From the NCBI GenBank assembly GCA_028284125.1, contig JANQSI010000001.1:310001-374000 (forward strand): DNA of 64,000 nucleotides, given 5' to 3'. The notes under the pieces are model-generated. The model was not told where the DNA came from. It did no database searches and saw only the letters and a list, made by a program, of their open reading frames with translations. Shown piece after piece: positions 42,236-51,976 of the stretch. Made by a program: the position numbers and the translations under genes. Numbering within the stretch: position 1 is the first letter of the stretch; the number at the start of each line of letters is the position of its first letter. This DNA is from Cyclobacteriaceae bacterium (GTDB taxonomy: Bacteria; Bacteroidota; Bacteroidia; Cytophagales; Cyclobacteriaceae).

Positions 42236-43675
42236 CTAATTCTTTCCATATAGCTCATCACCCGCAGCCTCAAACTTGTCACCTTTGAGCCAGTAAGGTC
42301 TCTTCTTACGGTTTCCAATTAATTCAGCAGCTCTTATATAAGCTTTCCAATATTTATGGATGTATTCCATGTCCACGGTATGATACTCATCTGAGGGTTT
42401 ATGATAGTACTTGGTGATCCTTTCATCGTAGGCACTCATGGACATTTTAAGATTAACTGCGGGGACACCTTTTCTTGCAAAACTGGCTTGATCAGACCGT
42501 TCATAGTAATTCTGCTCTGGAAGCCGATCTCCTTGCACCTTCAACCCCAATTCTGCTGCAGCCTTGTAAACTAAATCATCAATATCGATGCGACTTGTGT
42601 CCAACAACCAGATGTACTCTGTATCAGTGTAACCGCTATTATCAATGTTGAAATTGAACACTGTTTCTTCCAGTGGAATTTTTGGATTGTTGGCATAATA
42701 TCTACTTCCTAATAATCCTTTTTCTTCAGCTGTTAGAGCAATGAAAATAACTGACCTCTTCGGTGGGTATTTGCCAAAGTATTGTGCTGCATTGATCACT
42801 CCTGTCGTTCCAATCCCATTATCTCTGGTTCCATTGTATATAGAGTCAGGGTCCTGGGTATTTTGAATACCCACATGATCATAATGAGCAGTCATCACGA
42901 TGTGTTCTTTTTTTAATTCAGGATCGGTTCCTTCTATTTTTCCTATAATGTTAAAGGCCTTAATAGGTCCTCTTTCAATACCTGTTACCTTAAGCGTTGC
43001 ATTCAAGTCTGAAGAGTCTTTTATCTTTTCCACATAAACCTTATCTGTATCCTTTACCCAGATATGAGGTAATAAATCTCCTTCCGTTTCGCCGATGTTG
43101 ACCTTGTCACTATTGAAATAATTCATGATCAAAGGCCACGGGTATTGATAGCCCGGACGATACAATTGAATCAATCCTTTTGCTCCTGCATCTTTTAGTT
43201 CTTGTAGTGGTGCATTAAAGCCTCTGTCATTCAATAATGTGATAATAATCTTTCCGGAAACATCTTGTGACTTGCAATCTTCGACCTTTTCGAGATAAAT
43301 AACATCTGCACTGATCGTAGCATTTGAACCTGATACTAAAAGTAAATTATCATTCAGCTTAAATTCATCACCAAGCATTGAGAGTTGTGCAACTGAAGCT
43401 TGTTTCGTTCTAACCAATGGGACCTTTTGTAAATAATCATCCTCTTCATCACCCAAAGGCGAAACGCCGTAGCGCCGAAACTGCTCAGCAATATATCGGC
43501 CAGCAATGATGAGTTCTTCTGTGCCAGTATCTCTTCCCTTGAGCTCGTTGGAAGTTAAGAAACGGAGGTGTCCTTCAGCTTCCAACGGATCGATTGTTTG
43601 TTCAATGCGTTCTAGTTGCCCATAAGCAAAGGAGACTCCTAGGACAAGAATTAATGATAGTGTTAAAAATTTCAT
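42236..43675 (-). CDS. M28-family metallopeptidase with PA domain, exported
   Basis: The 479-residue protein has a signal peptide (LTLSLILVLGVSFAYGQ). An insert of PA type lies at about residues 130-220 (SQDVSGKIIITLLNDRG then AGAKGLIQLYRPG). The M28 catalytic residues are present: TAHYDHVG, GTRDNGIG, TAEEKGLLGSRYY, NIDNSG and a late YHKPSDEYHTVD. It is probably a peptidase of the aminopeptidase/glutamate-carboxypeptidase group, in the periplasm or outside. It is convergent with the permease gene upstream. Confidence 0.92.
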   Translation of the reverse strand: MKFLTLSLILVLGVSFAYGQLERIEQTIDPLEAEGHLRFLTSNELKGRDTGTEELIIAGRYIAEQFRRYGVSPLGDEEDDYLQKVPLVRTKQASVAQLSMLGDEFKLNDNLLLVSGSNATISADVIYLEKVEDCKSQDVSGKIIITLLNDRGFNAPLQELKDAGAKGLIQLYRPGYQYPWPLIMNYFNSDKVNIGETEGDLLPHIWVKDTDKVYVEKIKDSSDLNATLKVTGIERGPIKAFNIIGKIEGTDPELKKEHIVMTAHYDHVGIQNTQDPDSIYNGTRDNGIGTTGVINAAQYFGKYPPKRSVIFIALTAEEKGLLGSRYYANNPKIPLEETVFNFNIDNSGYTDTEYIWLLDTSRIDIDDLVYKAAAELGLKVQGDRLPEQNYYERSDQASFARKGVPAVNLKMSMSAYDERITKYYHKPSDEYHTVDMEYIHKYWKAYIRAAELIGNRKKRPYWLKGDKFEAAGDELYGKN

Positions 43676-43845
43676 GCGAGATTGATTTACAGTTTCTAAA
43701 ACTAAGAGATAGGTTGAAGAAACGAGGTTATCCTGTAGAAGAAAAAATGGAAGATTACATAGGCGGTCAAGCGAACGAAAAAAGCCACCAGAAATGAGTA
43801 GGTTTCATATTACAGTTCTGTCACGATACTTAATCGTAGTTACAC

Positions 43846-44418
43846 TCAGATTTCCATAAATATGAGGTCAACCAAAATTGAACCATTGCCAATCGGTTTT
43901 GGAATCTCTCCTTTAAATTCGACCGATAACCAACGAATTACATTGGTTGAAAATGAAACTCTTGATTCATTGGTCATATCAATTTGCTGATCGAAATCTG
44001 GGAAGCTTATGCTGGATGATTCTACCTGTACATTGTCTAAATCGGTCACAAAATTGATCTGAAACATTAGGCTCTCCGGCCAATCCATGTCATTGGGATT
44101 TTCAAGTCCTTTTCGAGTCAAAGAGCACGACAATTCTCCTGAGTGTTGATTTAATGAGTTGTATAGAAAGGTACAATCAGGGGAAATAGATGTACCAGAA
44201 TATTCATAATGATAAAAATTGGTTCGCTCTGAAAAATTTCTATCATTAATTGAAATTGCGAAAACCTCCCCAATCTGATCGCCACTATCATCCACTTCAA
44301 ACCGATAGGTAACTGAAATTGCATCAAATGGAATTTCAACACCTACCGTTTCATTTTCATCCTCACCACATCCAAAAATCAAAAAAGGAAAGAGTAAACC
44401 TGGGAAAAGCTGTTTCAT
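43846..44418 (-). CDS. Small lipoprotein, unknown function
   Basis: From the ATG at 44418 (MKQLFPGLLFPFLIFGC) the protein has 190 residues; a longer frame from 44571 has a poorly supported N-terminal extension. The lipobox is LIFGC. The mature sequence begins with acidic residues (GEDENETVGVE) and continues as beta strands with no recognised domain (DAISVTYRFEVDDSGDQIGE, GELSCSLTRKGLENPNDMDW). It is likely an outer-membrane lipoprotein of a type common and unassigned in Bacteroidota. Confidence 0.68.
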   Translation of the reverse strand: MKQLFPGLLFPFLIFGCGEDENETVGVEIPFDAISVTYRFEVDDSGDQIGEVFAISINDRNFSERTNFYHYEYSGTSISPDCTFLYNSLNQHSGELSCSLTRKGLENPNDMDWPESLMFQINFVTDLDNVQVESSSISFPDFDQQIDMTNESRVSFSTNVIRWLSVEFKGEIPKPIGNGSILVDLIFMEI

Positions 44419-44502
44419 ATCATTCGCGGTTAAACCACTGAGATCAGATTTTAGATATAAAGGAAGGTGATAATCGAATTTTTGCCAAAAATGGTTTGAG
44501 CA

Positions 44503-44535
44503 AAAAAAAGACTTCCTAATGGAAGCCTTTCTTAA
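44503..44535 (-). terminator. Possible minus-strand terminator-like hairpin
   Basis: On the minus strand GCTTCC-ATTA-GGAAGT is followed by CTTTTTTTT, the form of an intrinsic terminator. It lies before the start of the lipoprotein gene at 44418 and after no recognised gene, so it probably ends an unrecognised upstream transcript or is a remnant. A second hairpin GTGCTT-TCT-GAAGCAC is near 44600. Confidence 0.4.
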
Positions 44536-44707
44536 GTAGGGCATACGACCACCAAATCTAACCCCAAGCAAAAAAAACGCGATTTAGAGCTTCTAGAGGT
44601 GCTTTCTGAAGCACTAATTGATCAATATCATACTCATGAGATGAATTCTCAAGAAATAAAATAGTTAAGTTTGATAATTCAAAACCACCTTTGAAAAGTT
44701 TACCGTC

Positions 44708-45676
44708 ATGCAAAAAATAGAACTTAAAAAAACATTTACTGAAATCTCAAAAGAGCTCAACTCAACTGAGGTAAAGCAACTACTTTCAGGACAAGAAAAT
44801 ATCACGGGACAGAATATTATGAATGCAGTAATTGATTCAAAATCCGGATATGACAGATTAGTCAAGGAAGGTTATGAATCCACATTAAACCTACTTAACG
44901 CCCAGGAAATTTATGATGGTCATGGATACCAGAACATGCTTAGACATATCACTGCACAAAATGTAAATAATCCTCATTACTACAGAGGTCATAATACAAT
45001 CAGCAACCTATATGCACTTGTTTGCTTGCTTCAATTATTTGAAAAGAGTTTCGACGAATTGGCAGGAATATCTCCCGAATTGTTCGATAATGGGAATTTG
45101 AATTTTGATAGTCTTGATGAAAAAGGGATTGTATTTCTTGAGATAATCAATGATCAACTGCCATCTCTCAAAGCATTCAATAAAGTAGTAGCAAGTGTAA
45201 ATGAATTAGTTGATAGCTTGGTTGAATTCTTCAATTTGGAAGAGGATAATTCTGTTGATACCAACGTGAACATCATTTTAATTGACAGTGGAAGCCCAAT
45301 CAATTTTGTACTGAAAGTTGGCGGTCCCAAAGTAAGCAAAGCGATCTCTCAAATTATCGAAGAAGCTTGGCTTTGGTTGACAAATAGAGAAGGGTTCGAA
45401 CTAAAAAAGTTCAAGAAAAACTTGCGAGAAAAAACGCTCATAGCTCAGCAAATTGATGAAGCGTTTAAGAACGGCCTGATAGAAGAAATTACAGCTGAAA
45501 AATTGAAAAGATCGATTGGAAATAGCGTTGAGCAATTACTACTAAACAATACTCTTACAAAGAAAATTGCTATAGAAATTGAGACTAAAACTAATAGGGA
45601 AGAATTAGTAAATATGAACAAAACTTTGTTGCTGGCGTCTGGTGAAAAAGACAATCAAGACGACAATGAGAATTGA
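44708..45676 (+). CDS. Unrecognised protein, first gene of a two-gene module
   Basis: The 322-residue protein is not a family I can name. It is rich in alpha helix with no signal peptide or membrane segment: an N-terminal helix (MQKIELKKTFTEISKELN), a loop with YRGHNTISNLYALVCLLQLFEKSF, a middle region with VNIILIDSGSPINFVLKVGG (beta turn), and a C-terminal helical part with charged pairs (FKKNLREKTLIAQQIDEAF, GNSVEQLLLNN). It reads towards the gene at 45701 with a 24-bp gap, so the two are likely co-expressed. Its position next to a tRNA-Glu gene and a direct repeat is typical of horizontally acquired modules. Confidence 0.6.
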   Translation: MQKIELKKTFTEISKELNSTEVKQLLSGQENITGQNIMNAVIDSKSGYDRLVKEGYESTLNLLNAQEIYDGHGYQNMLRHITAQNVNNPHYYRGHNTISNLYALVCLLQLFEKSFDELAGISPELFDNGNLNFDSLDEKGIVFLEIINDQLPSLKAFNKVVASVNELVDSLVEFFNLEEDNSVDTNVNIILIDSGSPINFVLKVGGPKVSKAISQIIEEAWLWLTNREGFELKKFKKNLREKTLIAQQIDEAFKNGLIEEITAEKLKRSIGNSVEQLLLNNTLTKKIAIEIETKTNREELVNMNKTLLLASGEKDNQDDNEN

Positions 45677-45700
45677 ATTACCAATTATTTATCCTGAATA

Positions 45701-46174
45701 ATGAAACACTCAGTCAGCCAAAAACATCTAGCATCAATTGGAGACGTGGTTGTTTCATTTAACCTGCTCGAACAATTCTACCACATGATAACCTGGGGTA
45801 TCTTAACTGATTCGCAGGAGCTAGGCAGGGCAGTCACTGCAAAAATGAGCTTTAGGAAATTAAGAGAGATTGCTCTGGAATTATACAAGAAAAAGAATGG
45901 AGAAGATGGACTATATAGTGAATTCTTGATATTGAAAAAGAAAGTGGACAAGATTGAAGATGAACGAGACAGAATTGTACATGACTTGTGGATGGGTGTA
46001 GGTGGAGAATTAAGTAAAATTCAAACTACCATGAAGCAGTCGATAAGAACTAGTTACGATGATGGAAAATTCATAGAATTACTAGATATGATGGATACTA
46101 CCGGTGATGACCTTCTGTACATTTTTAGTAGAATGATCGACCAAGGTAAGGCTCGTGCTTTGCCTTTTGAATAA
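45701..46174 (+). CDS. Unrecognised protein with an HEPN-like motif
   Basis: The 157-residue protein is helical. It contains KKVDKIEDERDRIVHDLWM, in which RDRIVH fits the R-x4-x6-H pattern of HEPN RNases. In this form of the motif the arginine and histidine are present, but the residue beside R is aspartate and not the usual asparagine, so activity is not certain. The N-terminal half (SIGDVVVSFNLLEQFYHMITWG) is hydrophobic helix with no signal peptide. It is 24 bp downstream of the 322-residue gene and both are followed by tRNA-Glu on the opposite strand. The pair could be a two-component toxin or defence module, but this is inference. Confidence 0.55.
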   Translation: MKHSVSQKHLASIGDVVVSFNLLEQFYHMITWGILTDSQELGRAVTAKMSFRKLREIALELYKKKNGEDGLYSEFLILKKKVDKIEDERDRIVHDLWMGVGGELSKIQTTMKQSIRTSYDDGKFIELLDMMDTTGDDLLYIFSRMIDQGKARALPFE

Positions 46175-46195
46175 GTTAATAAGGGTTAAAAAAAG

Positions 46196-46230
46196 TAACT
46201 TAAAACGAATTAAATAACTTAAAGCGAATT
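46196..46230. repeat. 16-bp direct repeat TAACTTAAARCGAATT, period 19
   Basis: Copies start at 46196 and 46215 and differ at one base. They sit between the HEPN-like gene and the tRNA-Glu terminator. They may be an operator, or part of an attachment site given the nearby tRNA. Confidence 0.6.
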
Positions 46231-46292
46231 CCGTTATATATTAAATCGCCAAAATATTGACTTAAAATGCTGGTTTACAGAGACATACAAAC

Positions 46293-46323
46293 AAAAAAAT
46301 CGCAACAAAAGTGCTGCGATTTT
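46293..46323 (-). terminator. Terminator after tRNA-Glu
   Basis: On the minus strand AATCGCA-GCACTTTTGT-TGCGATT is followed by a run of T. It ends the tRNA-Glu transcript. Confidence 0.8.
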
Positions 46324-46330
46324 GGAGCTG

Positions 46331-46402
46331 TAGCCCGTAGGGGAATCGAACCCCTGTTACCAGGATGAAAACCTGGCGTCCTAACCCCTAGACGAACGGG
46401 CC
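46331..46402 (-). tRNA. tRNA-Glu (anticodon TTC)
   Basis: A complete cloverleaf of 72 nt is seen on the minus strand: acceptor GGCCCGT pairs with ACGGGCT (first pair G-U), D-arm with TCTAGGGGTTAGGA, anticodon stem CCAGG/CCTGG with loop TTTTCAT (anticodon TTC, plus-strand 46367-46369), T-arm CAGGGGTTCGATTCCCCT. CCA is not encoded. The gene is flanked by a promoter for gapA on one side and the HEPN-like gene on the other. Confidence 0.97.
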
Positions 46403-46492
46403 ATGATTTTGGAGGTGCAAATATAGATTCTCACTTCTGTTTTCCAAAAGAGAGCATGCAAAAAATCTAAACAATTAAACACATTGGTTGAA

Positions 46493-47544
<1,052 letters not shown>

Positions 47545-47554
47545 AAAATCCTGG

Positions 47555-47635
47555 TTTTACCACAAAGTACACTAAGAAACACAAAGAACGATTGGAGAAT
47601 CTTGTGTAAACCTTGGTGTTCTTTGTGGTTATAAA
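47555..47635. terminator. Long stem-loop between convergent gapA and yebC
   Basis: TTTTACCACAAAG (47555-47567) pairs with CTTTGTGGTTATAAAA (47621-47635) and ACACTAAG (47569-47576) pairs with CTTGGTGT (47612-47619). The stem lies between the ends of two converging genes and is AT-flanked on both sides, so it can end both transcripts. The ACCACAAAG-type arms also occur widely in this phylum as spacers. Confidence 0.65.
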
Positions 47636-47640
47636 ACTAA

Positions 47641-48351
47641 TCAGGCAATGTTAGTGTACACCGCCTGCACATCATCATCATCTTCAATCTTGTCGATCAT
47701 CTTCTCTATTTCATCCAGTTGATCTTCTGAGAATTCCACCGGACTCGTAGGAATTCTTTTCAATGACGCCTTCTTTACCTCAATTTCCAGATCTTCTAAA
47801 ACTTTGGACATTTCACCAAACTGAGTGTAGTCGGCGTATGCATACAGCATTCCTTCATTTTCCTCAATCTCTTCCAGTCCACCATCAATCAACGAAAGCT
47901 CAAGTTCTTCCACATCCATCTCAGTGGTTTTTTCGAATTCAAAAACTGCCTTCCTTGCAAACATGTATTCCAAAGATCCCGATGGAGCAAAGCCACCACC
48001 AGCCTTATTGAAATAGGACTTAACATTAGCCACCGTTCGGGTTGTGTTGTCAGTCGCGCACTCTACAAATACCAATACTCCATGTGGGCCTTTCCCTTCA
48101 TAAGTTACTTCGCTGATCTCCTCAATATCTTTACCGGCTGCACGCTTTATCGCCGACTCAATGTTGTCCTTGGGCATATTTTCAGCCTTCGCATTCTGGA
48201 TAGCAGTTCGAAGCTTCGCATTCATTTCAGGGTCAGGTCCTCCATCCTTTGCCGCAACGGTAATCGCTTTGGCCAGCTTTGGAAACACCTTACTCATCTT
48301 ATCCCATCGCTTCTCTTTCGCAGCTCGTCTATATTCAAATGCTCGTCCCAT
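47641..48351 (-). CDS. YebC/PmpR-family protein
   Basis: The 236-residue protein is a YebC-type factor. The N-terminal [31 protein letters not shown] and [28 protein letters not shown] are the family signature; [32 protein letters not shown] is the second domain. YebC proteins were first described as transcription regulators and some are now known to help ribosomes through stalling proline stretches. No gene of a known partner lies next to it. Confidence 0.94.
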   Translation of the reverse strand: MGRAFEYRRAAKEKRWDKMSKVFPKLAKAITVAAKDGGPDPEMNAKLRTAIQNAKAENMPKDNIESAIKRAAGKDIEEISEVTYEGKGPHGVLVFVECATDNTTRTVANVKSYFNKAGGGFAPSGSLEYMFARKAVFEFEKTTEMDVEELELSLIDGGLEEIEENEGMLYAYADYTQFGEMSKVLEDLEIEVKKASLKRIPTSPVEFSEDQLDEIEKMIDKIEDDDDVQAVYTNIA

Positions 48352-48468
48352 TTTATCTTATTTTTTCACCAGCAAATAAAAATCGTTCTTTTCGAAATGA
48401 GAACTCCACATATCATTTTTTGAAATCCTCTAGTCTTTTAACAGTTCTACCAATCAACTAATCCACTA

Positions 48469-49326
48469 TCAGCTAGCAGCCTTCAAATCATGCCTCGTCT
48501 TCCACAGGACGTTTAATATGACACCGAAAAGTACCAAACCCATTCCTGCATAGGTTAGCAAGTTGAAATTCTCATCAAAAAGGAAATAACCAAAAAGCAA
48601 AGAATAGATAATACTGATGTAGCTGAGAATAGATATTTTACTCAATTCTTCTTTCTGATAGGCCTTGGTCATAAAGAATTGAGCAATCTGAGTTGATACA
48701 CCAACGAGGATAAGAAAAAGCCAATCCCAACCCTGAGGCTGCACCCACACAAAGGATGACCAGATGGCCGCTATAGGTAAAATCACCAGTGGGAAGTAAA
48801 AAATAATAACCAGCGGATGCTCATTGGTTTTTAATTTCCTAATAAAGTTATAAGCAAATCCCATAAATACCGATGCACTTATTCCAATCAACAAATGAGT
48901 GCTGGAAATTCTTGTATCAAACCCCTGGATAACCAGAATTCCAACAAAGCTCATGGCAAAAAACAACCATTGGATACTTTTAACTTTCTCTCCCACCACG
49001 AAGATCCCGATCACCGCAGTGAAAATTGGTGCCAGGTAATTCAGTGTTGAAGCTGTTGCCAAGGGAATTTCCTGAAGCAAACCAAAGTAAAGAATCAAAG
49101 CTGTTGCTCCAGTTACTCCACGTGCTATCAAAATGGGTTTGTTGTTTCCCCAAATATTGACTCTTTGCCTTTTTAAGAAATACAAACTGATCCCAAGCGA
49201 AATGATCGCACGAAAAAGAATAATCTCGATGGCGGGAATGTGCGGCAAGTATTTAACAAACACCTTCATGACAATGAAGATGAAAGAAGCCAGTAGCATA
49301 AATCGGACTCCCTGGCTTAATGTCAT
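48469..49326 (-). CDS. EamA/DMT-family transporter
   Basis: The 285-residue protein has ten hydrophobic helices in two repeated halves, each an EamA domain (for example [21 protein letters not shown] and [20 protein letters not shown]). The first half ends with [19 protein letters not shown]. The drug/metabolite superfamily exports metabolites; the substrate is not evident. It starts 4 bp inside the end of the LolD-like gene, so the two are coupled. Confidence 0.9.
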   Translation of the reverse strand: MTLSQGVRFMLLASFIFIVMKVFVKYLPHIPAIEIILFRAIISLGISLYFLKRQRVNIWGNNKPILIARGVTGATALILYFGLLQEIPLATASTLNYLAPIFTAVIGIFVVGEKVKSIQWLFFAMSFVGILVIQGFDTRISSTHLLIGISASVFMGFAYNFIRKLKTNEHPLVIIFYFPLVILPIAAIWSSFVWVQPQGWDWLFLILVGVSTQIAQFFMTKAYQKEELSKISILSYISIIYSLLFGYFLFDENFNLLTYAGMGLVLFGVILNVLWKTRHDLKAAS

Positions 49327-49976
49327 TGATTCGTGTTGATTACCCCGTCTTTTATTTCTAACGTTCTATCGGCCATTGAAGCTAACTCCATGTTGTGAGT
49401 TACGATAACAAAGGTTTGGCCCAACTCATTCCTTAAATCAAAGAATAATTTGTGAAGTTCTTCCGCACTTTGGGAGTCTAAATTTCCACTTGGTTCATCT
49501 GCGAAAACGATTGATGGCTCATTTATTAATGCTCTTGCCACGGAAACTCGCTGTTGCTCACCACCAGACAATTCCGATGGTTTGTGATCCACACGATCAC
49601 TTAAGCCCAAAGTTGACAGTAATTCTGAGGCTTTATTCTGCGCATTTTTATCCCCCCTTATGAATGCCGGAATGCACACATTTTCAAGTGCTGTAAATTC
49701 CGGCAAAAGATTATGAAACTGAAAAATGAATCCAATTTCCTCATTTCTAAATGCAGCCAGTTTCTTTTGATTCAAGTCTTGAATCTTTGTCCCTTTTATT
49801 TCAATTTCTCCAGAATCAGCCTTATCTAGTGTTCCTAGAATATGAAGTAATGTGCTCTTACCAGCTCCGGACGCTCCAACAATCGACACAATCTCTTTTT
49901 CAAGAATTTCTAAGTCAATTCCTTTTAGAACTTCAAGGTTGTTGTACTTCTTTTTTAACTGTCTTGCTTGGAGCAT
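49323..49976 (-). CDS. lolD: LolD-like ABC transporter ATP-binding protein
   Basis: The 217-residue protein has Walker A GASGAGKS (residues 33-40), Q-loop at [10 protein letters not shown], the signature [15 protein letters not shown] and Walker [15 protein letters not shown]. It is of the LolD/MacB group that energises lipoprotein release to the outer membrane or MacB-type export. Its membrane partner is not adjacent; FtsX/MacB-type permeases such as that at 39792 are possible partners, but this is inference. The start ATG follows a CATCTTTGCGCC context much like that of the cyclophilin gene. Confidence 0.85.
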   Translation of the reverse strand: MLQARQLKKKYNNLEVLKGIDLEILEKEIVSIVGASGAGKSTLLHILGTLDKADSGEIEIKGTKIQDLNQKKLAAFRNEEIGFIFQFHNLLPEFTALENVCIPAFIRGDKNAQNKASELLSTLGLSDRVDHKPSELSGGEQQRVSVARALINEPSIVFADEPSGNLDSQSAEELHKLFFDLRNELGQTFVIVTHNMELASMADRTLEIKDGVINTNQ

Positions 49977-50059
49977 AGGCGCAAAGATGATGCAATCATA
50001 GTAAATACCACTTGGTTAAACACAGCCGATAAGCTAGCTTCGCAAAAAATATCTGAATC

Positions 50060-51274
50060 ATGAATATCCACGAATATCAGGCAAAGGAAATTCTCAAGTC
50101 ATACGGAGTAACCATCCAAGAAGGAATTGTTGCTGATACCCCAGGAAAAGCAGTTGAAGCGGCTAAAGAGCTTAACCGTGAAACGGGTACCAGTTGGTAC
50201 GTGATCAAGGCTCAAATACATGCTGGTGGTCGTGGAAAAGGAAAAATTCAAGAAACAGATTCGAATGGTGTGGTATTGGCTAAAAGTTTGGAAGAAGTAG
50301 AGCCAAAATCAAAAGATATTTTAGGTGGAACATTGGTCACTCATCAGACCGGTCCGGAAGGAAAGAAAGTGAACAAAGTGCTTATTGCCCAAGATGTTTA
50401 CTATCCTGGAGATTCTGAACCAAAAGAATACTACTTATCCATTTTGCTGGATAGAGGAACAGGCCAAAATGTAATCATGGCTTCCACCGAAGGCGGAATG
50501 GACATTGAAACTGTTGCTGAAGAAACGCCTGATAAAATCATTAAAGAGTGGATTGATCCAGGAGTTGGACTACAAGGATTTCAAGCCAGGAAAGTGGCCT
50601 TTGCACTTGGTCTTGAAGGTGATGCCTTTAAAGGAATGGTAAAGTTTATTTACTCTTTATACTCAGCCTATGAAGGAACTGACGCTTCTCAGTTTGAAAT
50701 CAATCCAGTGCTAAAAACATCAGACAATAAAATTCTTGCGGTGGATGCAAAAGTCAACATTGATGACAATGCATTGTATCGGCATAAGGATATTGCTGAA
50801 CTAAGAGACTTATCAGAAGAAGACCCATTAGAAGTTGAAGCTGGTGAATCAGGTTTGAACTATGTTAAACTGGACGGAAATGTCGGTTGCATGGTAAACG
50901 GTGCTGGCTTAGCCATGGCTACCATGGACATCATCAAACTATCTGGTGGAGATCCTGCGAATTTCCTCGATGTTGGTGGAGGAGCCAATGCTCAAACGGT
51001 CGAAGCAGGGTTCAGAATCATTTTGAAAGATCCGAATGTCAAGGCAATTCTCATCAACATTTTTGGTGGAATCGTAAGATGTGACCGTGTTGCAAGCGGA
51101 GTTGTTGAAGCTTACAAAAACATTGGTGAGATCAATGTTCCAATCATCGTAAGACTTCAAGGAACCAATGCTGAAGAAGGTGCTAAAATCATCGAAGAGT
51201 CTGGGCTGAAAGTAACTTCTGCCATTGTTCTAAAAGACGCTGCAGAAAAAGTAAAAGAAGTTCTGGCTGGCTAA
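50060..51274 (+). CDS. sucC: Succinyl-CoA ligase beta subunit
   Basis: The 404-residue protein has the ATP-grasp fold: [17 protein letters not shown] at the start, [12 protein letters not shown] in the nucleotide site, and the CoA-ligase domain with [17 protein letters not shown] and [13 protein letters not shown]. It works with the alpha subunit (SucD) to make succinate, ATP or GTP from succinyl-CoA in the TCA cycle. sucD is not next to it. The length is a little longer than in E. coli (388) because of an insert around residues 85-110, as in other Bacteroidota. Confidence 0.97.
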   Translation: MNIHEYQAKEILKSYGVTIQEGIVADTPGKAVEAAKELNRETGTSWYVIKAQIHAGGRGKGKIQETDSNGVVLAKSLEEVEPKSKDILGGTLVTHQTGPEGKKVNKVLIAQDVYYPGDSEPKEYYLSILLDRGTGQNVIMASTEGGMDIETVAEETPDKIIKEWIDPGVGLQGFQARKVAFALGLEGDAFKGMVKFIYSLYSAYEGTDASQFEINPVLKTSDNKILAVDAKVNIDDNALYRHKDIAELRDLSEEDPLEVEAGESGLNYVKLDGNVGCMVNGAGLAMATMDIIKLSGGDPANFLDVGGGANAQTVEAGFRIILKDPNVKAILINIFGGIVRCDRVASGVVEAYKNIGEINVPIIVRLQGTNAEEGAKIIEESGLKVTSAIVLKDAAEKVKEVLAG

Positions 51275-51324
51275 TAATTAGGGGTAATTCTTCGAGGGTT
51301 TGCCATACTTCAAACCTTGAAGAT

Positions 51325-51750
51325 ATGACCAGACTTAAACTGCTACCCATTTTGCTTGTCTTTACGGCTTGCATTGAAAACTCTCCTGAACCGATCAACA
51401 AATCTGTACTCATCTCAGGAAGTGACGCATTCGGTAAAACCTATAGTATTTCATCCATTGAATTGGAACTTGGAACACTCGTACCTCACCCCTGCTTGAC
51501 AGATAATTTCATCACCTATTTTCCTAATGGAAACTATGAAGTGAATGAAGGTGCAACTAAATGTGATCCAAACGATCCCCCGGCTCTAATAGGCTTCTGG
51601 GAAATGAACCGTGAACAAACACAGATTTCAGTAGAGATCGATGGAATCATTCAAACCTGGAATGTTGAGTCAGTCGATAGGGAAAACCATCGAATTTCAA
51701 GCTTTTTCACTGAAGGCGAAAGGGTTTATTCACTAACATTAGTGAACTAA
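51325..51750 (+). CDS. Small lipocalin-like lipoprotein
   Basis: The 141-residue protein has a lipobox LVFTAC (Cys16). The mature part is a small beta barrel of lipocalin-like type common in Bacteroidota (FITYFPNGNYEVNEGATKC, GFWEMNREQTQISVEIDG, FTEGERVYSLTLVN). Its ligand is unknown. It lies 50 bp downstream of sucC and has its own hairpin-type end. Confidence 0.72.
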   Translation: MTRLKLLPILLVFTACIENSPEPINKSVLISGSDAFGKTYSISSIELELGTLVPHPCLTDNFITYFPNGNYEVNEGATKCDPNDPPALIGFWEMNREQTQISVEIDGIIQTWNVESVDRENHRISSFFTEGERVYSLTLVN

Positions 51751-51775
51751 AATTGAATTTTTTCTAGAAAAAATT
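51729..51775 (+). terminator. Hairpin terminator after the small lipoprotein
   Basis: TTCACTAA-CA-TTAGTGAA (51729-51746) overlaps the end of the gene, and the perfect 20-bp palindrome AATTTTTTCTAGAAAAAATT (51756-51775) follows the stop. Together they form a likely terminator that works in both directions. Confidence 0.6.
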
Positions 51776-51823
51776 AGGGGTATCTAAGATTCGTGTGTAC
51801 TAATTATTAAACCGCTTAGAATT

Positions 51824-51889
51824 ATGAGTTATGTAAGATTCTTTCTATCCGTACTGACAGTAGTAGTTCTGCTGGTACTCTTAAGCTGA
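51824..51889 (+). CDS. 21-residue hydrophobic microprotein (candidate)
   Basis: The ORF runs from ATG at 51824 to TGA at 51889. The peptide begins MSYVRFFLSVLTVVVLLVLL and ends in serine: a short arginine start and about 15 hydrophobic residues, as in single-pass membrane microproteins. It stands between terminators (51729-51775 and 51913-51947), which makes a separate short transcript plausible. It has no recognised relatives known to me. It is too short for codon statistics, so the call rests on layout and hydrophobicity. Confidence 0.45.
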   Translation: MSYVRFFLSVLTVVVLLVLLS

Positions 51890-51912
51890 CAATTCAGTCT
51901 ATTTATAAATCC

Positions 51913-51947
51913 AAGCTTTTCTCAATATGAGGAAAGCTTTTTTTATT
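51913..51947 (+). terminator. Strong terminator after the 21-residue ORF
   Basis: AAGCTTTTCTC-AATAT-GAGGAAAGCTT (one mismatch) is followed by a run of T (about 51938-51945). It lies 24 bp after the stop of the 21-residue ORF and before the FAD-dependent gene. Confidence 0.8.
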
Positions 51948-51976
51948 TTCAAGCCGTTCTTCTGATACTTTTGTGC

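Noticed and set aside
43676-43797. Plus-strand frame tail (QFLKLRDRLKKRGYPVEE) after the M28 gene
   Set aside because: It looks protein-like but has no proper start; most of the longer frame overlaps the M28 gene antisense. Too short to support a gene or a named remnant.
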